Shown piece by piece: positions 17,698 to 27,302 of a stretch of 32,972 nucleotides of DNA (its first letter is position 1; every line of letters begins with the position of its first letter). This DNA is from Candidatus Kaiserbacteria bacterium RIFCSPLOWO2_12_FULL_50_10. GTDB taxonomy: Bacteria; Patescibacteriota; Minisyncoccia; Phycocordibacterales; UBA918. Location: contig MFMN01000024.1 of the NCBI GenBank assembly GCA_001783515.1, forward strand, positions 1 to 32,972. The letters run 5' to 3'. The notes under the pieces were generated by a model. That model was not told the DNA's origin and ran no database searches. It saw nothing but the letters and a program-made list of their open reading frames with translations. The position numbers and the translations under genes were made by a program.

Positions 17698-18405
17698 TTA
17701 AGTAAGCGAGCAGTTGTCGCCTTTGTGCAGATGCATAAAGCGCTGCGTGTACATAATGGCGAAGGTACCAATAACGATGGTCATCGAGAACGCGAGCACA
17801 AGATTCGTGAAGAAATTGATGCCAAGCGCGGGAAGGATGAAGAGGGCGAGAGCGAATCCCGTGATATACACGAGAAATGATTTTGCAAATATCTTTAACA
17901 TAACGCAACATGCATCGTTCTTTTCTTCTCGAATTCTTCGATAGTAGGTAAAAATCGTAGCTGCGACGACACTTGCAAAGTATATATTAAGAAGGAATGC
18001 GTACGGTCCAAATACGAGTTCGACATACCCGTCAGCAGTAGGTATGATTGCTTCGTACATGACGCCAGGCGTCGCAATAGATATTCCCATCAGGACCGCT
18101 ACTGCAAGTAGTACGACATGTAGTTTTGAGAACTGCCTATTTGGCACAAGGAGCGCCACAAGGAGGTAACTCATAACTACGAATACCGCGAGAAATGCAG
18201 CACCGTATGAAATAATAGGGATTGGCAGTATAAGCTCAATACTTGCCATGAGTATAAAGACGGTTGTACAAAACGATGAAAAAAGTATAGCGAGCGTACC
18301 TGTCTTGTGTCTAGGACGCATGAGGAGATATACTAAAAAGCATACATTCACCACAAGCGCTATGCCAAGCGCCAAGGCGTTGATTAAAAAAAGAGGTTCC
18401 CACAT
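17698..18405 (-). CDS. Polytopic membrane protein (7TM, sensor N-terminus style)
   Basis: Multiple hydrophobic segments across 235 aa; no catalytic domain. Confidence 0.7.
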   Translation of the reverse strand: MWEPLFLINALALGIALVVNVCFLVYLLMRPRHKTGTLAILFSSFCTTVFILMASIELILPIPIISYGAAFLAVFVVMSYLLVALLVPNRQFSKLHVVLLAVAVLMGISIATPGVMYEAIIPTADGYVELVFGPYAFLLNIYFASVVAATIFTYYRRIREEKNDACCVMLKIFAKSFLVYITGFALALFILPALGINFFTNLVLAFSMTIVIGTFAIMYTQRFMHLHKGDNCSLT

Positions 18406-18549
18406 AGAATAAATATATAAAATTACTTCTTATGTATCATGCCATGACTTTACCGAAAAACAGATTCAGACTGTGTGGATAACTACGTTGTGTGGTATAA
18501 CCATGGTGCAAGATCCTTTGCTCATTCACATTCCTACCTGGAGAAAAAG

Positions 18550-19245
18550 ATGCATATACGACCCGCAGCACTGTCTGACCTCGATGCCGTCATGGCTGTC
18601 GAAAAAGCAACCTTCGGAGAAGGTATTGCTCCTGAAGCAATGGCGACACGTGCGCAAATGCGTTCACGTATCGAGCTCTTTGCGCGAGAAAAATTTCCGG
18701 AAGGATTTTTGCTCGCAGAGCACGAGGGGGTGATTGTTGGTTACATGATCATGTTTCCTACCGCACTCACACCTGAAGAGTGTGCGTCCTGGGATATGGC
18801 GACTGACTGTGGAAATCTTGCGGGGACATTTGATATGACCGCGCAAAATATGTTCATGGTGTCATTTGCGGTTGTCTACAGCGCACCAGATAACACGTCG
18901 GCACTTCTTGCACTCACGTCACAAGTCATTCGACTTGACCGACTTCGCAAATATGGCTACACGCAGGATTGCTGTATGTTTTGCTCGCGCATGCCCGGCT
19001 TTGCAAAAGCTCACAAAAAAACACGTATCTCTGCTGAAAAGTATTGGCGTTTGGAGGACCCGCAGGGCGCACCTCGCGATGCGGCTCTGTATCAATACCA
19101 TCGCATGACCGCGGAGAAACCATTCAAGATCATGCTTGATGGGTATCAGCCCGATGTGCTTTCTGGTGGACACGGCGTTTTGTTTGCGTTGAGAAATCCA
19201 GTCCTGAACATTTGCACGCTCGCAACCCTCATTGCAAATAAGTAA
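18550..19245 (+). CDS. GNAT-family N-acetyltransferase
   Basis: MHIRPAALSDLDAVMAVEKATFGEGIAPEAMATRAQMRSRIELF...FLLAEHEGVIVGYM. Confidence 0.75.
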   Translation: MHIRPAALSDLDAVMAVEKATFGEGIAPEAMATRAQMRSRIELFAREKFPEGFLLAEHEGVIVGYMIMFPTALTPEECASWDMATDCGNLAGTFDMTAQNMFMVSFAVVYSAPDNTSALLALTSQVIRLDRLRKYGYTQDCCMFCSRMPGFAKAHKKTRISAEKYWRLEDPQGAPRDAALYQYHRMTAEKPFKIMLDGYQPDVLSGGHGVLFALRNPVLNICTLATLIANK

Positions 19246-19271
19246 TTTTCATCGACACACTGGAGTACTGC

Positions 19272-20387
19272 ATGAATCCCAAAATTGACCTCCTTTACGG
19301 CAGTGACCGCCGGTGGTATGACGAGCGCGGACAAAAGTTCGTGCGCTTCACCACACTCTACTTGCCGTACGGCGATGCTCGGGGCGGTTGCCCCGATTGG
19401 CGGGGCAAATGGAAAGGTGGCGATATCACCAAAATGCCCTGCGTCTTTTGTGCTTTGCCGAATGCGGTCAAGGCGTATCAAGACACCTTCTACAGCGGCG
19501 CTTCGGTGCCGCACGCGGACATGCTCACGGCGCTTGACGCGAACATTGAAAAGGCGCGCCGTACCGGGCCGCTCCATACGCTTGCGATTTTCAATGGAGG
19601 AAGCTTTCTTGCTATGGACGGAGCATTTCAACAGCAGGTTGCGGCGCAGGCAGCGCTCTCGGGCGCGCGTCGACTTGTGATTGAGTCACGCGCCGAGCTC
19701 GTGACGAGTGAGGCAATTGCGCGCCTCAAATCCGAACTTGCATTGCATGACGTGAAGCTCACGGTGCGTATCGGGGTCGAAACCCAAGACGACAAAATCC
19801 GTATGCAAGTGCTCCGCAAAGGGCACGCACGCAAAGCGCTGAGGGAAGCAGTGCACATTTTGCACTCGTATGGCGTGACCGTTGGCGGCTACGCACTCGT
19901 GCGCCCGGCGCCACTTGCGTGGATCCAGCGGGTGCATCCTCACGTGCAGGACTATGACACGTTTTCGCAAGAAGAGGCGGTTGCAACCATTGACGCAATT
20001 CTCGGAGAGTTCGGCATGGACGAAGTCTATTTTTGCAGCACGTGTGTTGCGCCGGATACCTTGCTCGAACAGCTGTGGCTGCAGGGTGACTACGAGCCTG
20101 CATCGCTTTCGCTCGTTGCAAGCGTGCTTGCCGAGGCGCTCACGAAGCACGACAAGCCGATTCATCTCTTGCCGTTTCGTGATGAGCCGGCGTTCGTCGC
20201 GGTGTCGTCGAACCACGAGAAGCGCGGCGTGCATCAGGATGAAGCTGCGCTTCACCCGCATGACGTGCTCTTCCGCAACCTTCTTGATGGCTATCGCGAA
20301 GCAATGCATCGTCAGATGTTTCTGTATGGATACGCCACGCTGCAGAGCCAGGTGAATGATTGTTCTTTCTGTCGGTTTCCGACATAG
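19272..20387 (+). CDS. Radical SAM-like protein with atypically spaced N-terminal cysteines
   Basis: GGCPDWRGKWKGGDITKMPCVFCALPN (C-x16-C-x2-C), LAIFNGGSFL, VIESRAELVT, GVETQDDKIR; C-terminal CSFC. Confidence 0.75.
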   Translation: MNPKIDLLYGSDRRWYDERGQKFVRFTTLYLPYGDARGGCPDWRGKWKGGDITKMPCVFCALPNAVKAYQDTFYSGASVPHADMLTALDANIEKARRTGPLHTLAIFNGGSFLAMDGAFQQQVAAQAALSGARRLVIESRAELVTSEAIARLKSELALHDVKLTVRIGVETQDDKIRMQVLRKGHARKALREAVHILHSYGVTVGGYALVRPAPLAWIQRVHPHVQDYDTFSQEEAVATIDAILGEFGMDEVYFCSTCVAPDTLLEQLWLQGDYEPASLSLVASVLAEALTKHDKPIHLLPFRDEPAFVAVSSNHEKRGVHQDEAALHPHDVLFRNLLDGYREAMHRQMFLYGYATLQSQVNDCSFCRFPT

Positions 20388-20412
20388 CATGAAGCGCGTT
20401 GCGCAGACATGC

Positions 20413-20437
20413 AAAAGCCCCGCGGTGCGGGGCTTTT
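20413..20437. terminator. Intrinsic terminator
   Basis: AAAAGCCCCGC-GGT-GCGGGGCTTTTTT. Confidence 0.9.
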
Positions 20438-20476
20438 TTATGTGCCTGAGGGGTTTCCTCTTGGACACGGATGAGG

Positions 20477-21625
20477 TTACTTTGTTGTCGGAGTAAACGC
20501 AAGTGTCATGCGGTGTTCCTTTGGTACAAAGAGAGTGATCTCAAACTGTGCTGATGCGCCAAGCGGAAGTGCTGCGCGGAGCGCCTCTTCAGAAGCGAAT
20601 TCAGAAACATGGACGAGTCCTGCGATGCCTTCCTCGATAGAAACGAGTGCGCCGTGGGTGTTGTGCTTAATGACAACGCCGCTGACTTTGTCGCCCTTCT
20701 TGTACTTAGCTGCAACGAGTGTCCAAGGATTCTGCTGGAGCTGCTTAATCGAGAGAGAGATTTTGTTGTTCTTCACATCGATAACCTTTACGCGGATGAC
20801 ATCGCCAACCTTGTAACGTGAACGGGTGTCGTCAACGAGTCCCCAGTCGATTTCTGAAATGTGAACAAGACCTTCAATACCTTCTTCAAGCTTGACGAAG
20901 ATACCGAAGTCGACAACGCCCGTTACTTCGCCGGTGTGGACATCTCCCACGGCGTAAGTGCCGGTACGTACTGCTGCGTCGCCCTTCTTGGTGCGCTTTT
21001 CAGAGAAGATAAGCTTCTGTTCCTTTGCGTCTGCGGTAATCGCAACCACTGAGATGAACTGGCCAGCGAGGTGCTTGAGCTCTGAGAAGATTTTCTCTTT
21101 GTCGCCGTCCTGGACACGTGGGTAGTGTTCGTGGGAGAGCTGTGATGCTGGGAGGAAGCCGGTAATGCCTTGCCATTCGAGGATGAGTCCGCCCTTGTTG
21201 GCGTCCTTGACTTCGAGGCTGAGCACTGAGCCTTCCTTCACGAGACGTTCTGCCTCGGTCCAGATAAGCGCCTGACGAGCTTCCTTGAGGGAAAGTTCGA
21301 TGTAGCCATCTTCATGTTCGCCGATTGCGACAACCTTTGCGGAGATAACATCGCCGACTGATGCCTTGCGGAGCACATCGCGCGCATTCATGAACTCACG
21401 TCCATAGATGATACCCGTACCAAAGGGTACGAGGTCGATGTAGACTGCTGAACGTCCAATCGCGGTGATGGTACCTTCAACAACATCGTCAACCTGCGGC
21501 GTAGCGCCAATAGTATCAGCAAGCGTTTCCATGAGTGTTGCGGGTGCAGCCACTTCAGGAGCTTCTTCGTCTGACGCACGGAAGACTGACTTCATGCGAG
21601 TAATAAGTGAAACTTTTTCTGTCAT
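20477..21625 (-). CDS. rpsA: 30S ribosomal protein S1 (four S1 domains)
   Basis: VVEGTITAIGRSAVYIDL; VKDANKGGLILEWQGITGFLPASQL; GEVTGVVDFGIFVKLEEGIEGLVHISEIDWG; VSGVVIKHNTHGALVSIEEGIAGLVHVSEF. Confidence 0.92.
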   Translation of the reverse strand: MTEKVSLITRMKSVFRASDEEAPEVAAPATLMETLADTIGATPQVDDVVEGTITAIGRSAVYIDLVPFGTGIIYGREFMNARDVLRKASVGDVISAKVVAIGEHEDGYIELSLKEARQALIWTEAERLVKEGSVLSLEVKDANKGGLILEWQGITGFLPASQLSHEHYPRVQDGDKEKIFSELKHLAGQFISVVAITADAKEQKLIFSEKRTKKGDAAVRTGTYAVGDVHTGEVTGVVDFGIFVKLEEGIEGLVHISEIDWGLVDDTRSRYKVGDVIRVKVIDVKNNKISLSIKQLQQNPWTLVAAKYKKGDKVSGVVIKHNTHGALVSIEEGIAGLVHVSEFASEEALRAALPLGASAQFEITLFVPKEHRMTLAFTPTTK

Positions 21626-21773
21626 AAAAAGAGAGGGAATTGTGTCTTCTGCGCTCTGCCACCGCACGCAGAAGGATTAAGCAATTCACCGTAATAAATA
21701 AACCATTTCATTAAAAAAATAGTAGCCGCACTCTACCATTCTCGGTGCATGAAGTCAACGTGCGCGGGAGCGA

Positions 21774-22322
21774 TTACACGCCCTCGGTATGCTTGGTGGC
21801 GCGGCGCTTTTCTAGCTCGCTTTTATGCATGACTTCTTCGGCAACGTCGACAAAAAGCATGCCGTCGAGGTGGTCACATTCGTGTTGGAAAATCTGGGCG
21901 AGCAGGCCTCCTGCGCCACGTTCAAAAAGCTTGCCGTGTTCGTCGTACGCGCGGATAGTGCAGTTCTTTGCACGCGAGACGATACCGTAGTGGTCGGGCA
22001 CGGAAAGGCAGCCCTCGCCAACTTCTTCGCGCTTGCCTGAGGCTTTCACAATCTTTGGATTAACCGCAACCATAAAGGGAAGCACCGGCTCCTCTTTTCG
22101 CTTGACTGCCTCGGCATCTTCCACAAGGAAAATCCGTAGCGGTACGCCAATTTGCGGCGCTGCAATCGCCACCCCCACAAACCCCTTGGCAGAGTAATCA
22201 ATCAGCGCCTGGCGCATATCTTTAATAACCTTCTGGACCTTCGCAGAAGTAATTTCCTCGACCGGCACTTCCTCACATATAGTGTGCAGCGCCGCGTGGT
22301 CCTGTGGCACGAGTTTCGTCAT
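21774..22322 (-). CDS. def: Peptide deformylase
   Basis: GVAIAAPQIGVPLRIF...GEGCLSVPDHYG...LLAQIFQHECDHLDGMLFVD. Confidence 0.95.
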   Translation of the reverse strand: MTKLVPQDHAALHTICEEVPVEEITSAKVQKVIKDMRQALIDYSAKGFVGVAIAAPQIGVPLRIFLVEDAEAVKRKEEPVLPFMVAVNPKIVKASGKREEVGEGCLSVPDHYGIVSRAKNCTIRAYDEHGKLFERGAGGLLAQIFQHECDHLDGMLFVDVAEEVMHKSELEKRRATKHTEGV

Positions 22323-22373
22323 ATGTCAACAAAGTACCACATTCTATACTTTGTTGCAATGAGTATAGAGACA

Positions 22374-22399
22374 AAAAAAGACGGAGCGCGATGCTCCGT
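22374..22399 (-). terminator. Intrinsic terminator downstream of thyA
   Basis: Minus strand GACGGAGC-ATCGC-GCTCCGTC then T7. Confidence 0.9.
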
Positions 22400-22429
22400 C
22401 GGAATGAGGCTCATGCTCACCTACATGTT

Positions 22430-23224
22430 CTACACTGCCACAGGTGCGGCGATGTGCGGGTGGTGGTCATACCCCGCAAGCGCAAAATCAAGATACTCGA
22501 AATCAAAGATGTCTTTCACCTCGGGATTGATGTGCATGGTAGGCAGCTCACGCGGTTCACGGCTGAGCTGCAATTCCACCTGCTCCATGTGATTGGAGTA
22601 CAGGTGAATGTCGCCGCCAGTCCAGACGAATTCGCCAAGCGCAAGGTTAGTGACCTGTGCCACCATCATGGTGAGGAGCGCGTAGCTTGCGATGTTGAAC
22701 GGCACCCCGAGGAAGAAGTCGCAGCTGCGTTGATACAGCTGACACGACAGCTTGCCGTCTGCCACATAGAACTGAAAGAGGCAGTGGCAGGGCTGCAACG
22801 CCATAGACGGTAGGTCTGCAGGGTTCCAGGCCGAAACAATGAGGCGGCGGTCGTCTGGCTTCGCCTTGATGCGTGCGATAACATCCGCGATCTGGTCGAT
22901 TTCGAGCCCGTTCTGCGCCGGCCAGTGTCGCCACTGGTGGCCATACACAGGGCCGAGATCGCCGTGTTCATTCGCCCATTCGTCCCAGATCCTGACCCCG
23001 TTATCCTGCAAGTAGCGAATGTTGGTATCGCCTCGCAGGAACCAGAGCAGTTCAATGATGATGGATTTCAGGTGGCACTTTTTCGTGGTGACAAGCGGAA
23101 AGCCTTTTGCAAGGTCGAAACGCATTTGGTGACCGAAGACACTACGTGTCCCGGTGCCTGTGCGGTCCGTCTTTACGGCACCTGTGTCTCGGATGAGACG
23201 CATCAGGTCGAGGTATTGCTGCAT
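22430..23224 (-). CDS. thyA: Thymidylate synthase
   Basis: [69 protein letters not shown]...APVAV. Confidence 0.98.
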   Translation of the reverse strand: MQQYLDLMRLIRDTGAVKTDRTGTGTRSVFGHQMRFDLAKGFPLVTTKKCHLKSIIIELLWFLRGDTNIRYLQDNGVRIWDEWANEHGDLGPVYGHQWRHWPAQNGLEIDQIADVIARIKAKPDDRRLIVSAWNPADLPSMALQPCHCLFQFYVADGKLSCQLYQRSCDFFLGVPFNIASYALLTMMVAQVTNLALGEFVWTGGDIHLYSNHMEQVELQLSREPRELPTMHINPEVKDIFDFEYLDFALAGYDHHPHIAAPVAV

Positions 23225-23294
23225 GGGAATATCTCCAAAGATCAAGCCGACGGTGGCCTAGGGTAAAGCGTACCTGATTAAGATAATTCTGCAA

Positions 23295-23382
23295 GACCCT
23301 TCGCTTCTTTCTGTGCTCGTTCGGTCATATCCAAGCCTTCGCTTACGCTGCGGTTTGGCTACGACACTCACTCGCTTGAAAG
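23295..23382. repeat. Possible third, degenerate member (E3) of the E1/E2-style structured elements
   Basis: Central CCAAGCC...GGTTTGG pairing flanked by TTCGCT/CACTCGCTTG-type sequence; similarity to E1/E2 is only stylistic. Confidence 0.3.
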
Positions 23383-23385
23383 ATA

Positions 23386-23414
23386 AAAAAACGGCACCCA
23401 ACAGAGGATGCCGC
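23386..23414 (-). terminator. Intrinsic terminator downstream of folA
   Basis: Minus strand CGGCATCC...GGGTGCCG followed by T7. Confidence 0.75.
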
Positions 23415-23436
23415 AGTAGTCAAGTGACCTTTGCTG

Positions 23437-23958
23437 CTAGGAAGTTTTGCGTCTGTATATCTGAAACGAGGTTGTGTATTCGTCGTCGGCACAACAACTC
23501 GGTTCGGAGTCGTTTGTTATTTCCCAGTTCGAGTCAATTTCAGGGAATTTTGCATCACCTGCAATGTCTGCGTAGACTTTGGTGAGGTATATTCTGTCTG
23601 CAAAGTTGATTGCTTCGCGGTACAGAAGACCTCCGCCGATGCAGAAGATTTCTTCCATACCCGAAGCCTCTCGTGCGACAATGAGTGCCTCCGCAAGAGA
23701 ATTAGCGACTACAGCACCAGATGCACTATACAACTTATTACGTGTTACAACGATGTTGGTTCGGCCCAGCAAGGGACGATATTTAGGGTTGATAGACTCC
23801 CACGTCAAGCGACCCATGATCACCGGGTGACAATTTGTAATATCGCGGAACCGTCGCATGTCGCTTGGAATGCGCCAGAGTAGCGAGTTGTCTTTACCAA
23901 TAACGCGCCCGGGGTACGTTGCTGCGGCAATGAGCGAAAGAACAGAACCAGATTTCAC
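23437..23958 (-). CDS. folA: Dihydrofolate reductase
   Basis: LIAAATYPGRVIGKDNSLLWRIPSDMRRFRDITNCHPVIMGRLTWESI...IFCIGGGLLYREAINFADRIYLTKV. Confidence 0.95.
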   Translation of the reverse strand: MKSGSVLSLIAAATYPGRVIGKDNSLLWRIPSDMRRFRDITNCHPVIMGRLTWESINPKYRPLLGRTNIVVTRNKLYSASGAVVANSLAEALIVAREASGMEEIFCIGGGLLYREAINFADRIYLTKVYADIAGDAKFPEIDSNWEITNDSEPSCCADDEYTTSFQIYRRKTS

Positions 23959-24094
23959 GGTATTCTCCAGGTTTGTGGTTGTGCGATTACTCTAGTGAAT
24001 TTTCATGTGAAAGTCAAACGAGGCGCGGGAGTGATAGGTCTTCATTTTGTCAGAATTCGAATAAAGCTCATAAAGTGCGGAAAAGTCAGAACAT

Positions 24095-24140
24095 AAAAAA
24101 GACCCCTCCTCGTGTGACATTGTCATTTGATGGAGGGGTC
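24095..24140 (-). terminator. Intrinsic terminator downstream of the SPFH gene
   Basis: Minus strand GACCCCTCC...GGAGGGGTC followed by T6. Confidence 0.85.
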
Positions 24141-24158
24141 CGACCAGGGAAGGCCTTG

Positions 24159-25067
24159 TTATTTGAGCGGAATCGTCGCTTGTGAGCCAATATCGCCGAT
24201 GATGGTTGTGCAGTTCGCTTTCGCAGCGCACGCCTGCACGGCTTCGACCTGCTTTTTGGCAACCTCCAATTTCAAGAACTGTTCCGGGCTGAAGCCAACA
24301 CTGTTGCGATAGGCGTTGTCGGCATTTGCACGCTCCACCTCAGCGCCTCTGCGGTTGATTTCTGCAGCCATCCGCTCGTTTTCAGTCTTTGACCGCTGCT
24401 GCTGTGAAGCGGTTTCGGCCATCGCTTCGAGCACTTTTTCTGGAGGTGTTGCTTTTCCGACAATGACTTCCATCACTTCAACATCAATACTCTTTGCCTT
24501 CACAAACTCGCGCATCTCACCGAGAACGACACGCTGGATTTCTCCGAGGATATCCTTCCCATCTTTATTGAGCTGTCGAGTTGTGAGTGCTGTCATTGAG
24601 GTTTTCGACACCTCATCACGCACCGAGGTACGAAACAGTTCTTTGATATTCTGTTCGTACCAGTGTGGTCCGAACGACGAATGCAGCTTTGGGGTTTTGC
24701 CGGAAATCGGCCGAACCTTGATGTATGCATTGAAGTCGATTGGGATGTTGTCGCTTGTAATGGTGCCGTCCCTCACGTCATCGAACGCTTCATTGTGCTG
24801 AACGGGTCGAATGTCGTACATGATGACATCAGACGTGTAGAACAACCACTTTGAGCCGGCATCAAGAGGTTCAGAGCGAACCCCGCCATTTTCGAAAAAC
24901 GTAAAAAATGGCTTATCGACGATCACTCCCTCGTGGCCAGCTTCGATTTGCACCCGTTTCAAGACTGCGAGCAGAAAGATCACGGAAAAGAAAAGTATCC
25001 ATGCGACGATGATAGGCTTTTTGTACGAGACCCAAAAACTGGATTCGTTACGATCAGAATAGCTCAT
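24159..25067 (-). CDS. SPFH/band 7 (prohibitin/HflC-like) membrane protein
   Basis: N-terminal TM; VQIEAGHEGVIVDKPFF...GTITSDNIPIDFNAYIKVRP...TSVRDEVSKTSMTALTTRQLN...GKATPPEKVLEAMAETASQQQRSKTENERMAAE. Confidence 0.85.
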   Translation of the reverse strand: MSYSDRNESSFWVSYKKPIIVAWILFFSVIFLLAVLKRVQIEAGHEGVIVDKPFFTFFENGGVRSEPLDAGSKWLFYTSDVIMYDIRPVQHNEAFDDVRDGTITSDNIPIDFNAYIKVRPISGKTPKLHSSFGPHWYEQNIKELFRTSVRDEVSKTSMTALTTRQLNKDGKDILGEIQRVVLGEMREFVKAKSIDVEVMEVIVGKATPPEKVLEAMAETASQQQRSKTENERMAAEINRRGAEVERANADNAYRNSVGFSPEQFLKLEVAKKQVEAVQACAAKANCTTIIGDIGSQATIPLK

Positions 25068-25188
25068 TGGATTTTCCTTTCAGGAATGAGAGAACAAACA
25101 GGGATACATCAAATGTAGTAGATGCGAGAACACAATACATCTATAATTTGAAATCGTCAAGTGTTCCTGTTTGCGATACTAGGCACAA

Positions 25189-25217
25189 CAAAAAGTATCG
25201 CTGGGGCGATACTTTTG
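25189..25217 (-). terminator. Intrinsic terminator downstream of the M13 peptidase
   Basis: AAAAGTATCGC-TGGG-GCGATACTTTT. Confidence 0.85.
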
Positions 25218-25254
25218 GCAGAAAGAGCGCATGGTTCCGCGTTGAGATTGTCTC

Positions 25255-27219
25255 TTACCAAATCTTCGCCTGCTTCTTTTCAGGGAGATAGAGTTTGTGG
25301 TGAGGTTCGGTTTTATATGCTTGATGCCATGCGGGGGTGTTTGCAACGGGGAGGTTGATGCGGGATTTGCTTGGGGCGTGTTCGTCGACGACGAGCTTCA
25401 TGAGTTCGTATTCTTTGCGTCCGTGTCCGCATTCGAAATGGGCAAAGCCGAGGAAGAAACGCTCAGTGGGGGTGTAGCCGCCGAGAGTCACGTTTTCCTC
25501 AGGATGCTTCTCAAGGTGATTCATGAATGCGTCGTAAGCGATGGCAAGGCCGCCAAGGTCGGCGATGTTTTCGCCGAGGGTGAGTTTGCCATTGACTCTC
25601 TGGCCGTGGACACGGAAGTTGTTAAACTGCTTCACGAGCACGGCAGCTTTTTTATCAAAACGTTTCTTATCTTCAGCAGTCCACCAATTTTTATAGTTGC
25701 CGTCGCCATCAAAGAGTGCGCCTTGGTTATCAAAACCGTGCGTCATTTCGTGGCCGATGACGACACCGATTGCGCCGTAATTGATAGCGTTGTCACCTTC
25801 GTGATCGAAGAAGGGGTCTTGGAGGATAGCGGCAGGGAAGACGATTTCATTCATGTTTGGCGAGAAGTAGGCATTCACCATGTGTGGCGGCATAAACCAT
25901 TCGTCATGGTCGACAGGCTTCCCGAGCTTTCCATAGTTGTGGTGCATTTCGTGACGGCCTGCGCGCATGATGTTGCCAACATAGTCTCCTCCGTCAATAT
26001 GAAGTCCGGCATACATGCGCCACGTTGTAGGGTAGCCGATTTTACGGGTCATTTTACCGAGTTTCACCAAAGCCTTCTTTTTTGTCCCGTCCGACATCCA
26101 GTCGAGATTCTTGATGCGGGCGCGGAAGGCAACAAAGAGATCATCAACAAGTGCATCCATGTGTTCCTTTGCATCCTCCGAGAAGTGGCGACGGACATAC
26201 TCTTTGCCGAGAATGTCGGGAATACCTGCATTGACTGCACCGAGCACACGCTTCCAAAGCGGCTCCTGCTTTTCGCTGCCGCTCATAACCTTGCCGTAGA
26301 ATTCGAATGCTGTTGTGCCGATTGCACCCGTAAGCATGCCTGCCGAGGCGTCGAGCAGTCCGAAACGGAGATATAGTTTCCAGGTGCTAAGCGGTGTTTT
26401 TGCAAGAAGCTCCGTCATCTTCTTCAAATACTCTGGCTGCTGCACGAGAAGATGTGTCGCTGACCCTAGTCCTTGCGATGTAAGATATGCTTTCCAAGGA
26501 AAGGCGGGGCACTCTTTTTGCCATGCGCTGACGCTATATTTATGGTACGTCTTTGTAATATCGCGACGGTCATTGCGACTCATGCTGATCTTTGCAAGTT
26601 TCGTTTCAAAATCCCAAAGCGTCTGCGCGAGCCCTCCATTAATGGAGGGAGAATGTTCGAGGAGTTTATTTGCATAGGCGAGGAAGCCGGCTTTGATCGT
26701 TTCGTTGCGTTCGCTTTTGACGAGATAAAAATCCCGCTCGCCGAGCGTAATCCCGCCCTCTACGATATTGGTAATATATTTTGTGCTTGCCTTGTCATCC
26801 TGTCCGACAAATACGCCAAAGAGGGGAGAGAAGCCGTCATTATGCAAATGCGTAATCGCTGCAATAAGTGATTCGGTCGAATCGATATTCTCAATGAGAT
26901 CAAGCCAGTGCTGAATTGGTGTGAGGCCCAGCTTGTTGCGCGTCTTCATATCCATACCTGACGCGAAGAAGTCAGAGAGCTGCTGTGCCTCGTTATCACC
27001 AACACCGTGCTTGCCAGCCACAAGGTTCCCCGCAATAGCATCTTTCGCAATGGCATGGACTTGTTTTGCTACCTTTTCTCGCAAAGCATAAAAGCTCCCC
27101 CATGACGACTTCTCCGGCGGAATAGGATTCTTCGCAATCCACCCACCGTTGGCATACTGGAAGAAGTCATCCTGCGGCAACACCGAGGTATCAAGGTTCT
27201 GTTTTCGATATGTTTTCAT
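25255..27219 (-). CDS. M13 (neprilysin/PepO-type) zinc metallopeptidase
   Basis: LPQDDFFQYANGGWIAKNPIP...VNAYFSPNMNEIVFPAAILQ...GVVIGHEMTHGFDNQGALFDGDGN...LTLGENIADLGGLAIAYDAF. Confidence 0.97.
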   Translation of the reverse strand: MKTYRKQNLDTSVLPQDDFFQYANGGWIAKNPIPPEKSSWGSFYALREKVAKQVHAIAKDAIAGNLVAGKHGVGDNEAQQLSDFFASGMDMKTRNKLGLTPIQHWLDLIENIDSTESLIAAITHLHNDGFSPLFGVFVGQDDKASTKYITNIVEGGITLGERDFYLVKSERNETIKAGFLAYANKLLEHSPSINGGLAQTLWDFETKLAKISMSRNDRRDITKTYHKYSVSAWQKECPAFPWKAYLTSQGLGSATHLLVQQPEYLKKMTELLAKTPLSTWKLYLRFGLLDASAGMLTGAIGTTAFEFYGKVMSGSEKQEPLWKRVLGAVNAGIPDILGKEYVRRHFSEDAKEHMDALVDDLFVAFRARIKNLDWMSDGTKKKALVKLGKMTRKIGYPTTWRMYAGLHIDGGDYVGNIMRAGRHEMHHNYGKLGKPVDHDEWFMPPHMVNAYFSPNMNEIVFPAAILQDPFFDHEGDNAINYGAIGVVIGHEMTHGFDNQGALFDGDGNYKNWWTAEDKKRFDKKAAVLVKQFNNFRVHGQRVNGKLTLGENIADLGGLAIAYDAFMNHLEKHPEENVTLGGYTPTERFFLGFAHFECGHGRKEYELMKLVVDEHAPSKSRINLPVANTPAWHQAYKTEPHHKLYLPEKKQAKIW

Positions 27220-27266
27220 GAGGCATAGTATACAAGGTAATTTTTAAATATCTCGCCCTCGAAGCA

Positions 27267-27295
27267 TTGACAGTACACAGTATATGTGCTAGTAT
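27267..27295 (+). promoter_or_regulatory. Strong sigma70-type promoter for the right-hand cluster
   Basis: TTGACA, 17 nt spacer, TAGTAT. Confidence 0.7.
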
Positions 27296-27302
27296 TTTCG
27301 GA

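Noticed and set aside
19686-20468. 260-aa minus-strand ORF antisense to the radical SAM gene
   Set aside because: Overlaps a gene with recognisable motifs; composition typical of an antisense shadow frame.
25297-26376. 359-aa plus-strand ORF inside the M13 peptidase
   Set aside because: Antisense shadow of a well-supported gene; no recognisable domain.
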